This document shows, one piece after another, positions 11,307 to 23,589 of a stretch of DNA of 64,000 nucleotides. The position numbers were made by a program, and so were the translations under genes. This DNA comes from Podaxis mareebaensis (lineage: Eukaryota; Basidiomycota; Agaricomycetes; Agaricales; Agaricaceae), in the NCBI GenBank assembly GCA_018524725.1, contig JAEUWP010000103.1, positions 248,001 to 312,000 on the forward strand, written 5' to 3'. Position 1 is the stretch's first letter. The number at the start of each line of letters is the position of its first letter. The notes beneath the pieces were generated by a model. That model ran no database searches. It was not told the origin of the DNA and saw only the letters and a list, made by a program, of their open reading frames with translations.

Positions 11307-14300
11307 ATGAGCAGCGAGATCGACCAAATTGCTCAGGCGATCGCCATTGCATCAGATCCTTCTCAGTCGTCTCTACATCAACAGGCCTTGCAATTTATCT
11401 CCACCATCCAGCAGAATGCTAGCGAGACTTGGCGTTTAGCCCTTCCTATTTTTGTGGATCGCGACTCAGAAGGGAGGAAGAAACACACTCCACAAACGAG
11501 GTTCTTTGCTCTGCGGGTCCTAGATGAGTTCTTGGATAATAGGTGAGTGAACTATCGTTTTGGCTCGGAAATCTATCTTTGAAAGATGTCTGGATGCAAC
11601 CTCCGTATCCGTCCATCTAGACGCTCTTTTGGAGCACATCTCCTCAAAAGCGAGTTGCCCCTTAACTTTCCGGATTTCCACCGATGACGTTGCATGTTTT
11701 CCCCATACCAACTCTTTGCACTTTACAGATTCGACCCACTGGACGATGAGTCCTTCAATACCATACAACAGTCATTAATATCCTACGTCCAAGCGGAGTA
11801 CGTCGGCGGCCCCGCAGAAAGTGACGCGCCATGTACGTCTTTCAATCTCTCACATCTCCTCTCCACTCCACATTCACGTATACTTTGCTAATAAAAGCCC
11901 CTAGTCCTGAGAAATAAATTCTCACATACCCTCACACTCTTTTTCCTGTGCACATACATCAACCAATGGCCCAATTTCTTCACCGACCTTTTCACCCTAA
12001 TCCGGTCAACCGTACCCGATGGCACGAGCGCACCGACAACCAGCTTCAACCGCCACGTCTCTCTCCTCTTCTTTCACATCGTACTCGAAATTTCTGGTGA
12101 AGTCGCAGACCAGACGATTAAAGCTGCGAGGTCTTGGAATATCACGAGACATCAAAGAGATGCGAGAGTGAGGGATGCTGTGAGAGAGCGAGATGCTGCC
12201 AAGGTGAACGAGGCCGTGTTGTTGATCGTCGCAGAGGCGGCAGAGAGAATGGTCGAACTGAGGAAGATGGATGGGGCAGACGTGAAGAAGGAATTAGATG
12301 CGGCGATTGAGATTGTAGATTGGGGAATTAGAACGTTTGGATCTTACGTTGGTATGTTCACGTTATCGTGGCGTTCCGTTCCATGTCTAGGGGCTAAACT
12401 TCGTCGGACAGGTTGGATTGATATTAATTTGACCGTGACACCAACTACTGTCAACTTACTTTTTGGCATGCTTGCGGACGCTTCCCTACCCATCCGATTG
12501 GCTACCTCCCTTGCGATCCTGCGTATCGTGTCAAAAGGACTCAAAGAGCCAGGTGATAAGCTACAACTTATTAAAGTACTCTCACTTGGACAAGTTTTGG
12601 ATGCCTTGGAAGCCAAGACACGACAACAGCAGATTGAAAGGGGTGATGATACGGACGAGGGAGAGGAGTCTTATCGAGAAGCTTTGGGGAGGATGTTGAA
12701 TGTTCTTGGAATGGAACTCACAAAACTCATCGAAGTAAGGGGATCACTTATACCTGGCCTTCGTATATGCTCACCCAGCAAAGGAACCAGGGACTGAAGA
12801 TGTCCGCAATGAAGCGACCTCACTTCTTGAACAAATTTTGCCCGTCATGTTGCGGTTCATGGCAGACGATTACGATGACACGGCTTCCACAATTTTCCCT
12901 TTGCTACAGGTTGTCTTGGCGAGTGTGAGTCTCACATATACTACCAGTTTCGGCGTAACTGAAATCTCTCCAGTACAAGCGCGATCGAAGATCGTCTACT
13001 GAGCCTCTCAGCGAAAACCGACGTTCATTCCTCAGCTCTCTGCTGCAAGTCATCTTGTCCAAGCTGAAATGGGAAGAAAGGTCGGATCCTGACGATTCGG
13101 ACGACGATGATGTTATTGAATTTGATAAAATGCGCAAGGTACGCCCCCAGCAAAAGCCCCTTTCAGCGAGTCCAAAATTAACTTCATCCCATAGGACCTC
13201 CGAACGTTCTTGGATTCCGTGTTGGCTATTGACCAAGACCTTGCTACTGGTGCTGTACAGACACTTGCCATGAACACGATCTCGGCATACAGGAGCGGCG
13301 TCCCCATGAAATGGAATGATGCTGAGTTGGGAATTTACCTCGTTTTCATTTTCGGCGAGATCAACAAAAGTGCGTGCGTGGCTCTTATCGGTTTAATGCA
13401 ATAGTTAAAATAAATCCCATTAGCTGGAGGTAAAGGACGCGCAGCTTTCTGTCATGCTCCCCCCGTCGATAAAAACGCAAAAGTCAAACCTGCCTTGGAC
13501 TACTCGGAATACCCGCTAACGTCTCATGGAGAGATGTTGCTCGCTCTGGTGCAATCTGGCATTGCCTCTTACCCGAATAAACACGTCTCGCTACAGTATT
13601 TCGAGACAGTCGCGAGATATGCGGATTTTTTCAAGGTTAGGAAGGAGTGCATCTTGCCAACCCTAGCGGCTATGATAGATGCCCGGTATGTTTTTCAGTC
13701 ATTATCCCAGGACGAAAGATGAACTGACCAAATGAGATGCAGAGGGCTACATAGTGACGACGCGGCATTTCGTTCACGACTGTACTACCTATTCTACAAA
13801 TTCATCAAAGAAAACCGGCAAGAAATTCCGCCAGACCTCAGTGCCAACATTATCGACAGCATGCGCGATCTACTCCCCATCACCGCTGAAATTCCTGAGC
13901 TAGAAGAAGGCGAGACCGATGTCCTAGGCGAAATCATTCGTTCCTCCAACTTCGACTCCCAGCTCTACCTATTCGAAACCGCCGGAATCCTCACATCTCT
14001 TACGTTCAAGACTCCTGAACGACAAGCCAGTCTGCTGCTCTCGTTGGTGAAGCCACTCATGGACGACTTATCCGCAAATTTGCAGTTATTCAGGGAGAAG
14101 GGAGGTAACACTGAAGATGTGAATAGTTTGGTTCCTATCGTCAAGGTACATCATATTATTATGGCGCTGGGCAACATTGCGAAGGGGTTCCCGGATTATC
14201 CGACTGTTATTCCTGAGAATTATATTATGCCGCCACTAGAGGTGTTTGCGGAGGTTGCGAAGGCAATTTTGGTGTGTTTGGAGGCGATGAACGTGTTCAA

Positions 14301-15335
14301 GGTCGTACGGGATGCCGTGAGTAGATCATTTTCGTGTTGATCTTGGTAGATAAGGCTGATTATGGCTAGACTCGATTTGCGTTTGCGAGAATCTTGGCTA
14401 CTGCTGGACCGACCGTTGCGAGTTACATTCCACCGCTTATGGGGAACTTACTGGCGCACTTCGAGCCATCAGAGTTGGTTGACTTCATGAACTTCATTGG
14501 GTTGTTGATCTTCAGGCTGAACGTAAGAACTCACTTTTCTCTCTTGCGTTATCTTTGCCGATCCTGTCTACAGAAAGAGCTCTTCGATGTCCTCGATCAG
14601 TTAATTGGTCCGTTGAACCTGCATATCACATCACTACTATCACAACCTATCTCTGGTACCGACGATGAACGGGCACATATTGAGACGAAGAAAGCGTATC
14701 TTGCTTTGCTAAATAATATTATGGCCGCAAAGCTACAGGGCATCTTCACTTCGGAACGTGAGTTACGCACTTCTATGACTCGGCGCTCTCCAGATTTTTA
14801 CGTCACTTACAGGAAACTCTACGAATTTTGAGCCGCTACTAGAAAGCATGCTGGGTCTTGCTGAGGATACTTCTGATCCTTCAAGTCAAAAAGCAGCCTT
14901 CGCCTTCTTGAACAAGTGCGTTACGTGCTGGGGCAAGCCTATCGTCGAGAATGCTCCTGACCAGGAGGGCTTGCCGGGTTTCGACCGGTTCATTTATGAA
15001 CGCATCGTGCCTCTTGCATTCCGGGTTCCGTCGTCGCAAAATTTTAACCTGAAGGATGGACAAGTGGTTGTCGTAAGTTGAATGTTCTTTTGCGCGTGTT
15101 GAAGAGACTTACTTGCCTCTATCAGACCTTACACGAGATCTGCCATCTCCTACAAGCAATCATCGCGACACGAGGCCAAGAAGCATATACCTTCTTCCTC
15201 TCCGTCTTCCTTCCCTCGCAAAATTGGCCACAAGAAACCGCTCTGGAGTTTGTAACAAAAATGCAAAGCACGGATCCTAAAATTTTCCGGAAGTACTTTA
15301 CAGACTTGATTCGGTCTTCCCGTCGCACATCATAA
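11307..15335 (+). CDS. los1: Exportin-T (tRNA exportin, Los1/XPOT)
   Basis: Thirteen exons: 11307-11542, 11729-11832, 11905-12351, 12412-12734, 12784-12924, 12974-13138, 13195-13369, 13424-13685, 13743-14316, 14370-14522, 14574-14757, 14813-15072, 15126-15335; 1077 residues, all phases close. An importin-beta family receptor that carries mature tRNA out of the nucleus with Ran-GTP. Seen: an all-helical HEAT-repeat protein; N-terminal DQIAQAIAIASDPSQSSLHQQA; the characteristic block GSYVGWIDINL (around residue 262) followed by PIRLATSLAILRIVSKG and DKLQLIKVLSLGQVLDAL, which matches the exportin-T W-I-D signature; C-terminal FRKYFTDLIRSSRRTS. Exon 5 uses an AAAG acceptor, the only one that keeps the frame. 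The first true ATG is 11307. Length fits the family (about 960-1100). Confidence 0.92.
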
Positions 15336-15818
15336 AAGTATTCTACCGTTTACGCTTTCCATTGGATAGGTCGTAGTCTGTTATCCACGTACTCTTACTG
15401 TCGCATTTTTTTGTAGATAATCATTGTTTTATGGTTCCCCGCATCTTCAAGTTGTTGACTGTTTCCGACGCAAGTGTTTATATTCTTATGCAACGTGGTT
15501 CTTTGCCTGCGAACCCTTCATTTGAGTTCTTACAATGTAACCAAGTCCCCGCTTGGGCATTGCAGTAGGAGGAGAGCTACTGGATGGTCCCTAAGATAAC
15601 TATGGCAGTTATTCGTTTTAGTGGTCGGCAGATCTTCGGCTCCTTTGGGCCCCGGTTGTTGGGATGGAAAAAAGGTGAGGTAGCCCTATCTCCGGCTTTG
15701 CCACTATTTGGCCGGGACGCATTTGGCCAACAAGTCATTCATGGGCAATTGATCGTCATTAACGCCGCGATATTCACCACGACGCCGCAACATTTTCGAC
15801 GCTGACAGGCGGAGCGTG
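15336..15818. other. Intergenic region before cullin-3
   Basis: Holds the 3' flank of exportin-T and the promoter of cullin-3. A short frame at 15584-15805 has no recognisable content. No other signal was seen. Confidence 0.5.
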
Positions 15819-18800
15819 ATGGCCACTAGTACGTTCTCAGTGCTTGCATACTCACGAATACTTACTATACCCTCGATCAGCTGCCAACCGTCGTCCTCTT
15901 AAGAAGCAGATCGTGAGTCCATTCGAGTTCAGTAACGCACAGCTATGGTCCTAACTCTTAAGAAAAGAAGGTCCCAAAGAAAGTGAGTAGTGTACAGTTC
16001 CAGACTGTAGGCGCATCACTTTCTGACTCACACGAAGTATGGCCCGGACTTCTCCCTGAACGAGACCTGGACACAGCTTTCCCACAATATCCGCGAAATT
16101 CAGCACAACAATGCTTCAAATCTCTCGTTTGAGGAGAACCACAGGTTCGGATACAACATGGTGCTCAACAAGCAAGGACATATTCTGTACAATGGATTGA
16201 AAGATCTCGTGGTACGACACCTGGACGAGCTTGCCGAAGAACATATATTCCCCGCGTTTCCCATTAATCCGGAGCAACAGAGCCAGGAAGGGGAGGTACT
16301 CTTAAAGGCGCTGAGGACAGTATGGGATGATCATACGAGTAGTATGTCCAAGATCGGGCAAATTCTAAAGTACATGGTGAGTCTAGTCACCCGGATGACT
16401 TCAACTTCACACATAATGGTTTTGCGTAGGACCGTGTTTACGTCAAGACTGCCAATGTTCCAGAGACGTGGGATCTTGGACTCGAGCTTTTCCTGAAACG
16501 TATCATTCGACCACCCATCCAGGGCAATTTGGTCACAGCTATCCTTGATCAAGTCCGCCATGAGCGCGCAGGCCATACGGTGAATCGATCTGCCATCCAA
16601 GGTTGCGTGGATGTATTCCTGCGCCTTCGCGTTGACAACATCGGAACGACCGTTTACAAGCGTGATGTTGAGCCTGCCTTTTTGGAACAAAGCAAAATTT
16701 TCTATGAGGAAGAGGGGAGGATGCTTGTACAAACTTGTGATGCACCGGAGTTCCTGGAGAGGGTAAGTCAGTTGGTTGCTTTCTAGCTAGGGCCAAAACG
16801 ACTGATTTTGCGAAAGGTGGAAAAGCGTTTTGAGGCCGAGGATTCACGAACACACCATTACTTGAATCGCCAAACTGCGCCAGCCATCTGCCAGATCCTC
16901 AAGGATCACCTCCTCTCGCCCCACCTTTCTGACGTTATCTCCATGCCCAACTCAGGATTGGATACTATGATCGACACGGATAAAGTCGATGTTCTGTCGC
17001 GATTGTACCGATTATACTCTACCGTCCCGGCTGGCCTGCCGACATTGAAGCGATCCCTGAAGGAGTCAATAGCAAAACGAGGAAAGGCTATTAACGAGTC
17101 TTCTATTGGGGTGGATGTTGGTGAAAGAATAGAACAGGCGGAAGCAGATCCTAAAGGCAAAGGCAAGGCAAAGGCACCTGTTAATTCAGTCGCTCCCGCC
17201 ACCGAGTGGGTGCAGGGAGTGTTGGAGTTGAAAGACAAATTCGATAACATGTGGCAGAAAGCCTTCCTGAGCGACCGTGATATTGAGGTTGCGATCAACC
17301 AGGTGAGTTCCGGTCTGCGCTTCGATTTGTCAGCTTGACAGTCTCTCTAGGCCTTTGAATCTTTCATTAATTTGAACGATAAATGCTCCGAATTCCTTTC
17401 TCTGTTCATTGACGATCATCTCAGGCGGGGCCTCAAAGGCGTAAGCAATGTGTTCAGAACAATTCTTGAGTCGATACTTACCTCTAACTTTACAGAAAAC
17501 CGACACGGAAATCGCCACTGTCCTCGATAAGACAATTACAGTGTTCCGATACGTCACAGAAAAGGACGTCTTCGAGCGATATTACAAAGGCCACCTGGCC
17601 AAACGCCTACTTCAAAGCCGTTCAGTATCAGACGACGCCGAGCGTGAAATGCTTGGCAGGCTCAAAGTGGAATGCGGATATCAGTTCACCCAAAAGCTGG
17701 AGGGAATGTTCAACGATATCAAGTTATCAGCGGAGGCCATGGAATCTTACCAGACGCACCTCGCGAAGACAACGGTGAGCGGCATCACCTCTTTGTGCCT
17801 CCGCGGGTCAACTTATGCATTGAATAGGCACCCGAGGTTGCCATCAATGTCACCGTTATGACTTCAACATATTGGCCGATGCCGCATTCAGCTTCCCCGT
17901 GCAATATCCCGCCGATGTCGCATTCAGCTTCCCCGTGCAATATCCCGCCGATCCTTGCAAAGAGTTCCCAGTCGTTCGAACAGTTCTATTTGTCGCGACA
18001 CTCTGGACGCCGGTTGACGTGGCAATATGGCCTTGGAAATGCCGACGTTCGAGTGCGATTCAAGAAGAGGTCTCATGATCTCACTGTTTCCACCTTCGCA
18101 CTCGTCATCCTACTTCTCTTTGAAGACCTTGGAGATGACGACTTCCTCATGTATTCGGTACGCCCATTCATCACTGGCTCCGATATGAGAGGTTTGATAT
18201 GGCCTTAGGAAATCAGAGAGGCGACCGGCATCACCGACGGCGAACTTAAACGTCATTTGCAGTCCCTCGCTTGTGGGAAGTTCAAGGTTCTCAGGAAACA
18301 TCCAGCCGGTAGAGAGATCAATGATGAGGACTCTTTCTCATTCAACGATGACTTCACCTCTCCAATGCAGAAAATCAAGATTGCTACTGTGTCCTCAAAG
18401 ATTGAAACCACCCAGGAAAGGAAAGAAACTCGTGATCGCATTGATGAAGAGCGAAAACACCAGATCGATGTGAGCATATACACGTGCCTATTCTAGTCGT
18501 ATGTTAACCTAATGGATTCCCTGCTAGGCTTGCGTTGTACGCATCATGAAGGACAGGAAGCATATGACGCACGGTGACCTTGTCAACGAGGCGATAAGAC
18601 AGCTAGCGAGTAGGTTCAATCCCGAACCGATGTTGATCAAGCGCAGAATCGAGAGCCTGATCGAGGTTGGCAACACTGTTATTGAGCTGTAAGCTTGGCT
18701 AATATGTTGATCCAGAGAGAGTACTTGGAACGATGTGAAGATCGCAGATCTTACAACTACGTGGTTCGTTCATTTGATAAAGTTCTTCTGTCTGCAGTTT

Positions 18801-18825
18801 ATTCATGGGTACTTTGCAGGCATGA
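15819..18825 (+). CDS. cul3: Cullin-3, scaffold of BTB-type E3 ubiquitin ligases
   Basis: Thirteen exons: 15819-15828, 15881-15912, 15968-15982, 16038-16376, 16430-16762, 16817-17302, 17351-17440, 17496-17774, 17828-18157, 18209-18469, 18528-18665, 18716-18763, 18820-18825; 788 residues, phases close. Cullin-3 binds BTB adaptors at its N-terminus and Rbx1 at its C-terminus. Seen: N-terminal KKQI/KVPKK/YGPDF; the cullin homology region with DVFERYYKGHLAKRLL, GYQFTQKLEGMFNDI, FEQFYLSRHSGRRLTWQ and STFALVILLLFEDL; the neddylation motif CVVRIMKDRKHM with acceptor Lys at about 733; the C-terminal REYLERCEDRRSYNYVA. Exons 1, 3 and 13 are tiny (10, 15 and 6 nt); exon 13 encodes only Ala and the stop. 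A 12-residue tandem duplication sits inside the homology domain (listed separately). Vertebrate CUL3 has 768 residues. Confidence 0.93.
17876..17947 (+). repeat. In-frame 36-bp tandem duplication inside cullin-3
   Basis: Two 36-bp units, 17876-17911 and 17912-17947, differ at a single base. Each encodes 12 residues: PMPHSASPCNIP then PMSHSASPCNIP. Other cullin-3 proteins, as far as I recall the family, have one such block (WPM-S-H-S then P) before the FEQFYLSRHSGR motif, so one unit is extra. Confidence 0.9.
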
Positions 18826-19454
18826 GGGACGACGAAATCAACGCATTTTTGTACGAATATTATTGCATACTTCTTGAAATGCTGGGCATTGCAATTTTCC
18901 CTTCACGATATACAGTACTGATGTATAATAATAGGCTGTACCATAAACATGAGTTTCTTCTTGGATGTTGGGAATGCCCATACCTCATTAGGATTGCTTG
19001 TCACCTGGATAGACGGCTGTTTGTTGTCAGTCTTGTCGCTTAGGCCAAAAAATGCCGGCCAGGGTGCTTCATCTCTCGCAGCATGACATGGCGTTCCATT
19101 GGACCCGAGAATCACCATTCCAGCTCGTATCATGATAGCTCTTAACAGACCTACGTACCCGCCAGGGAAGGACACTCGACACTCCAGAAACCCGATCCTA
19201 GATCCATTTTGGTTTGAGTCCCTAACGGGGGTGAAGTGCCAGGAGCATGCATGCATTCATCCACGACTACGTACTTCATTATAAATAACCAAAGCCCATT
19301 GACTGTGAAGGTACACCAAGAAAGCACCGCTCATGGCGAGTTGAAAGTATCCAAGAGCGTCCTCTACCGCATGGAACGACTCATTCATGAAAGCAATCAT
19401 AACACCGCACCACCCCAACGACACCTAACCACACAACTTGAAACATCGGGTGAT
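18826..19454. other. Convergent 3' region between cullin-3 and a secreted protein gene
   Basis: No gene is seen. A frame continuing cullin-3 to 18877 exists but is better explained as intron plus 3' UTR. Confidence 0.5.
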
Positions 19455-20181
19455 CTAGTGGATGCGGTTCACGGCATCCCTAGCAAAGAGGTAAGCAGAA
19501 CCAACGGATTTGAAGGAACGACTGTCATCCCAGTTGTGGCCCTTGACAACGACAGTGTTCTTGCCGAGGTCGTGGCCGGTGAAACCAAGATTGTGGGTCG
19601 TGATGCTACCATCGGCGTTGAAGAGGTTACCGTGTTGGGAGAAGATGGCTTGGTCGAAGCCAACTTCTTTTCTGGAGAGGCGGCGGAGGTCTAGGCTGAA
19701 GCCGTGCAAGCCAGCGTGCCATTGTTCGAAGACGATGGTCTGGGTTTCGACCTCGCAGATGGTTTCGGTGATGATCCTAGACGAAGAGGTCTTAGTTGCG
19801 GAAAGAAAAGAGAGGGAGATGGGCATACTTCTTGGCCATTTCTTGTAGGACGAGGAGACGCTGTTGGATAATCTCGATGGCCTGGGAGCGGCAGACTAGC
19901 TTGTGGGTGGGGACAATGATATTCTGGACGCAGCGGGAACCATCGAAGTTGTCAACACCGTAGAAGTTGTCAAAGCCATTCAAAGAAGAGAATCCGCCCC
20001 AGCCGTTGAAAGAGTGGACGGTTTGGGGGACTAGAGAATGATTAATAATGGATACATAAAACTCGGAATTAAACCAAGACTCACCCAAATGATTGGTACG
20101 TTTGGCAGCCAAAGGAGTGGAGGCGACGCCAGTCACAGCGGCGAGGGCAGAAATAGCGATAACAGCGATCTTAGCGAACAT
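19455..20181 (-). CDS. Small secreted protein of unknown function
   Basis: Three exons on the minus strand: 20181-20085, 20030-19829, 19776-19455; 206 residues, phases close. A signal peptide is clear: KIAVIAISALAAVTGVAST, cleavage near residue 21-26, with a possible Lys-Arg processing site at 27-28. The mature chain begins with a Gly/Phe/Asn-rich part (FNGWGGFSSLNGFDNFYG), then a helical section with three cysteines (RCVQNI, LVCRSQ, TICEVE) and an Asn/His/Gly-rich C-terminus. Short, Gly/Asn-rich and signal-bearing proteins like this are often wall-associated or effector-like, but no family is recognised. The 5' UTR contains an intron (listed separately). Confidence 0.75.
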
Positions 20182-20187
20182 CTTTGT

Positions 20188-20342
20188 CTAATATCAAGAG
20201 TCAAAAAACGGGCTCAAGTCTATAAAAATCAAGCAGAGAGATGATGTCAGTATGGGCTATGTATACAATGTGGGGTCGAGGAGGCAGATAGCACCTGGCG
20301 TCGACGTCTGCCCCGATAGAAGAAAATAGAACTGTCACTTAC
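20188..20342 (-). other. 5' UTR intron of the secreted protein gene
   Basis: On the minus strand a strong donor (CAG/GTAAGTGA) at 20342 and acceptor (GATATTAG/ACAAAG) at 20188 lie just before the ATG, leaving six bases of UTR in the last non-coding segment. Confidence 0.6.
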
Positions 20343-20518
20343 CTGGGCTTGAAGCACAAAAATAGGGCAGAGGGTGAAGATGAACGCAAGCACGAAGGCA
20401 GCAATTTGATAAAAAGAACGGCGGAAAGGCAACCTGGCCGAACGAAGGAGGAAAGAAAACAGAGGAAGTAGAAAATGAAGGAAGAGATGGAGAACGAAGT
20501 CTTCCACATAGCATCAGA

Positions 20519-20525
20519 CTTTATA
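20519..20525 (-). promoter_or_regulatory. TATA box of the secreted protein gene
   Basis: TATAAAG on the minus strand, about 340 bp before the ATG but only about 180 bp before the 5' UTR intron donor, a reasonable promoter position. Confidence 0.5.
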
Positions 20526-21476
20526 CGAAATGGTCCCATCAAGGATAGGCGTCCAATCGTAAGTCGATAGTGGGAGGCCATAGCTCCTTAGGACCTTACT
20601 CGGTCCTCGTGGGGTCTACTGGCCCACATTCCAAGTCTGATTTAATTTCTGAATAGGTTGACACCGTAGTCGCATCAGCAGATAGATGGTTTCTTGATGG
20701 TTTGGATGACTACAGTTGGACGCTGGCCAACTCAATCAGCCTCAGACGGCAAGACAAGTGGCTTGGCGAGCTTTTTGTCGAATCACAGACCGCTAATTAT
20801 GGTGGTAAAACGTGGGTTATTTTTAGACCCAGGGGAATTTGATGCAAAATGAATGGGATCTGGGCCAAGACTTGCTCACCACTGGTTATCTGCCTACCAA
20901 AGTACTTATGACAGGTTTTCTAAGATCTTCATGCAGGCTCATGGGCGTCTTTGGCGGCCATGACGACAAGATATAGGGAGTCCGGTCTAGCACCGGAGGA
21001 TGGGATGAGGGGCGGAACAACCAGGGAGAAGGCGAGCGAGTGTTCTGTACTGTAAGCCTGTGGACGCTCAGCTCCTCGCCTCGTATTTGTAAGGTTGTCG
21101 CAAGCAATGGCCCCTCTTTATCGCTTTCTTACGGGCGAGCATTAGCCGTTGGCTGGTAGGATATGTACTCCCTAGCAACAAAAGTTCCTGACGTGAAAAA
21201 GATGCGGGGTGTCAAAGACCGAATGGTCACCTCGATGATCCCGGAATCAAGAGTTTACTGAAACCCTGAGTATCACATCGATTCCATGGCGTTTTTGCTC
21301 GTGATGTTGTTTACAAGTTCAATGTTGCAACGCCCGGGTCGGATTAAGTTTGTATCCCCCCGGAGCAACGCTCTCTCAAGTTTGGGTACGCGAGTTTTTC
21401 TTGGAACATAAATTATGAATAGGTCTGAAAGAGGATAAGATGACTAGTGGCCCATTAGATAAAATACAGCGAAATA
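20526..21476. other. Intergenic region upstream of the secreted protein gene
   Basis: About 950 bp with no gene, RNA or repeat that I can support; it also contains the 3' flank of the DnaJ gene. Confidence 0.5.
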
Positions 21477-23195
21477 CTACAGCTCATCGTGGTTGGCACC
21501 AGCACCATGGAAAGCTTCCATCAACTCTGTTAATGAAATGTCAGCATTAGGATCAACCATCACGACGTGAAGCGCGAAGGGAAATCGGACAGCATGGGTA
21601 CTTCGGAGAACGAAGAACGGTGACGGAACCAGGAAAACGGAACTTACTATGGCGCGTCTGCGGTGAAATCTCCAGGGGTAACACGACGTTGTATTCAATG
21701 AACAGGTCTCCATGTGTTGATCTCTCAAACTCGGGCATGCCTTCTCCTTTGATGACTTGCACGAAACCTGTGTAAGCGGAACGCAGTTGTCCGTTAGCGC
21801 ATGGACCTCAGAAACAGCCTTCGCATCATAGGGAGCCTCACCTGGTTGAGTAACACCCTTCCGGACGAGAGGCACAATGTGACCGTCTAGATGCGTCAAG
21901 TTCCTTTCGAAACCAAGAAGCGCCTGAATGCGATGATTAGAACCTGTATCGCCTTTGAGTTCGCGGTTATCACTCTTACCTCATCAACCCCGATAGTTTC
22001 TCTCCAATACAAACTCGATTCCTTTCTGCGCCAGCCACCCTTGTCCTTCTTACTCCTCACCCGAATCACAACGTCACCAGCTTCCCAGTCTGGGCTCTCG
22101 TCCGCTTCGCCTTCAAATACTACCTCATGACCCTCCGGCATTCCAGGTGTAATTTCAAGGTTGAGTTCTTGAGTATGTTCCACGACCTTGTTCCCACCGC
22201 AGTGAGGACACTTCCTCTTGATGACTTTTCCACGTCCATGACACTCATTGCATGTTACTTGGCTCTGAGCAAACATTCCAGGGAAAATCTGAAGAACATG
22301 GGTCAATGATGACCCAGGACGGACAGGTCTAACTCACCTGCTGTTTTACAAGTTTGACGCCAGCGCCGTTACAAGCAGAACATGTGTGAATATCGCCATC
22401 TGAAGCGGCTCCAGTGCCTCTGCAGTGGTCGCAAAGAATCCGTTTCCGTAGCTGGAACTGTTGGCTGGTGAGCATGAAGGCCTGGCTGCGTTAATCAGCG
22501 ACTCACGTCAATACTCGCGCCACCATACCTTAAGAGTTATGTTAGACTTCAACAAAAATAGAAAGCAAAGATAACACTAACATATCCTCCAAGGGCACTT
22601 CGAATTCCGTAAGTGAAGAAGGCCCTTTGCGGGTCTGTTCGGTTCTGTCTGAAATAGAGGATGAGACGATGCGCATCTGCTACGAGGCAGAGTAGACATA
22701 CAGCCACCACCGAAGAAATTGGAGAAAATGTCGAAGGGATTCGTTGTATGCTGGCCGCCCTCGTGAGCTTTCAGTCCTTCCTCTCCATACCGGTCGTAGA
22801 TTTGGCGTTTCTAGAGCCCAGTCAGCAATTTTTACTCTCGTATGTGGAGCAGGAGCTTACAGTAGCATCCGAAAGCACCTCATATGCTGCATCAGGTTAG
22901 ACAGGAATCCACACCGAGCGTTTCGGACGTACCATGTGCAATCTCAACGAACTTGGACTCTGCGTCTGGGTCCTTGTTTTTGTCCGGATGGTATTTCTTG
23001 CTCAGCTTCTTGTACGCATAGCGAATATCCTTATCCGAAGCAGACTTGTGAACTAGCCATAGCCGGAAACGGATGTCATTTATTCGAAGCAGGTGCCAGA
23101 ATGTCGGAAATCGCACCTCCGAGGATCTTGTAAAAGTCAGCCGCCGCGACAAGAGCGGCCAAAGCGAGCAGTGCAAGGATTGTGCGTCGAAACAT
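21477..23195 (-). CDS. scj1: ER-lumenal DnaJ (Hsp40) co-chaperone with HDEL, Scj1/ERdj3 type
   Basis: Eleven exons on the minus strand: 23195-23117, 23052-22933, 22886-22861, 22810-22702, 22648-22582, 22528-22507, 22457-22338, 22288-21980, 21923-21842, 21767-21648, 21526-21477; 367 residues, phases close. It stimulates the ATPase of the ER Hsp70 (BiP/Kar2) and feeds it misfolded clients. Seen: signal peptide ([14 protein letters not shown]); J domain with the catalytic HPD at 48-50; short Gly/Phe region; four zinc-binding repeats [24 protein letters not shown] and CPHCGGNK between about 150 and 215; C-terminal substrate domain; last four residues HDEL, the ER retrieval signal. Exons of 22 and 26 nt occur. 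Length matches yeast Scj1 (377). Confidence 0.94.
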
Positions 23196-23589
23196 AGGGC
23201 AAAGAGAGACAGAAAAAGAAAGTGAGAGAGGACGCGAGAGGCGGACACGCGCCTGGCCTATAAGCTTGTCCAAAATTCAAGAACTGCCAATCACACATAC
23301 GTGTCCAATCGCAAACGGAAACTCTGATCGCGGTCACGTGCGATAATGTTATTTGCTTGGGATGGAGGACGATGGACAATACCGCCCTCCATTTCGGGAC
23401 AACGTGATTTCAGGTCGCGCAAGGTCGGAGTCGAGCATTCTCTGGTGGAAATGCTATGTAAACGCTTACCTCGCTTCAAGTCTCCCCTTGCAGCATATTG
23501 CAGATCACACTCCTCCCAAACTTCTTCTCCATATCCATTTCCTAATCTTAGAGGTGCGAATTTCGTTGGACCTTTCAACCTCGTCCTCA
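23196..23589. other. Divergent promoter region, DnaJ gene and 410-residue protein gene
   Basis: The plus-strand frame of the next gene is open back to 23353, but this part has an atypical composition and is probably 5' UTR. An upstream start at 23353 remains possible. Confidence 0.4.

Noticed and set aside
18764..18877. Read-through C-terminal extension of cullin-3
   Set aside because: Cullins end in a short YNY-V/L-A tail; an intron (GTTCGT...TTTGCAG) restores exactly Ala and stop.
19236..19694. 152-codon plus-strand frame opposite the secreted protein gene
   Set aside because: It is antisense to a spliced gene with signal peptide and closing phases and has no recognisable features.
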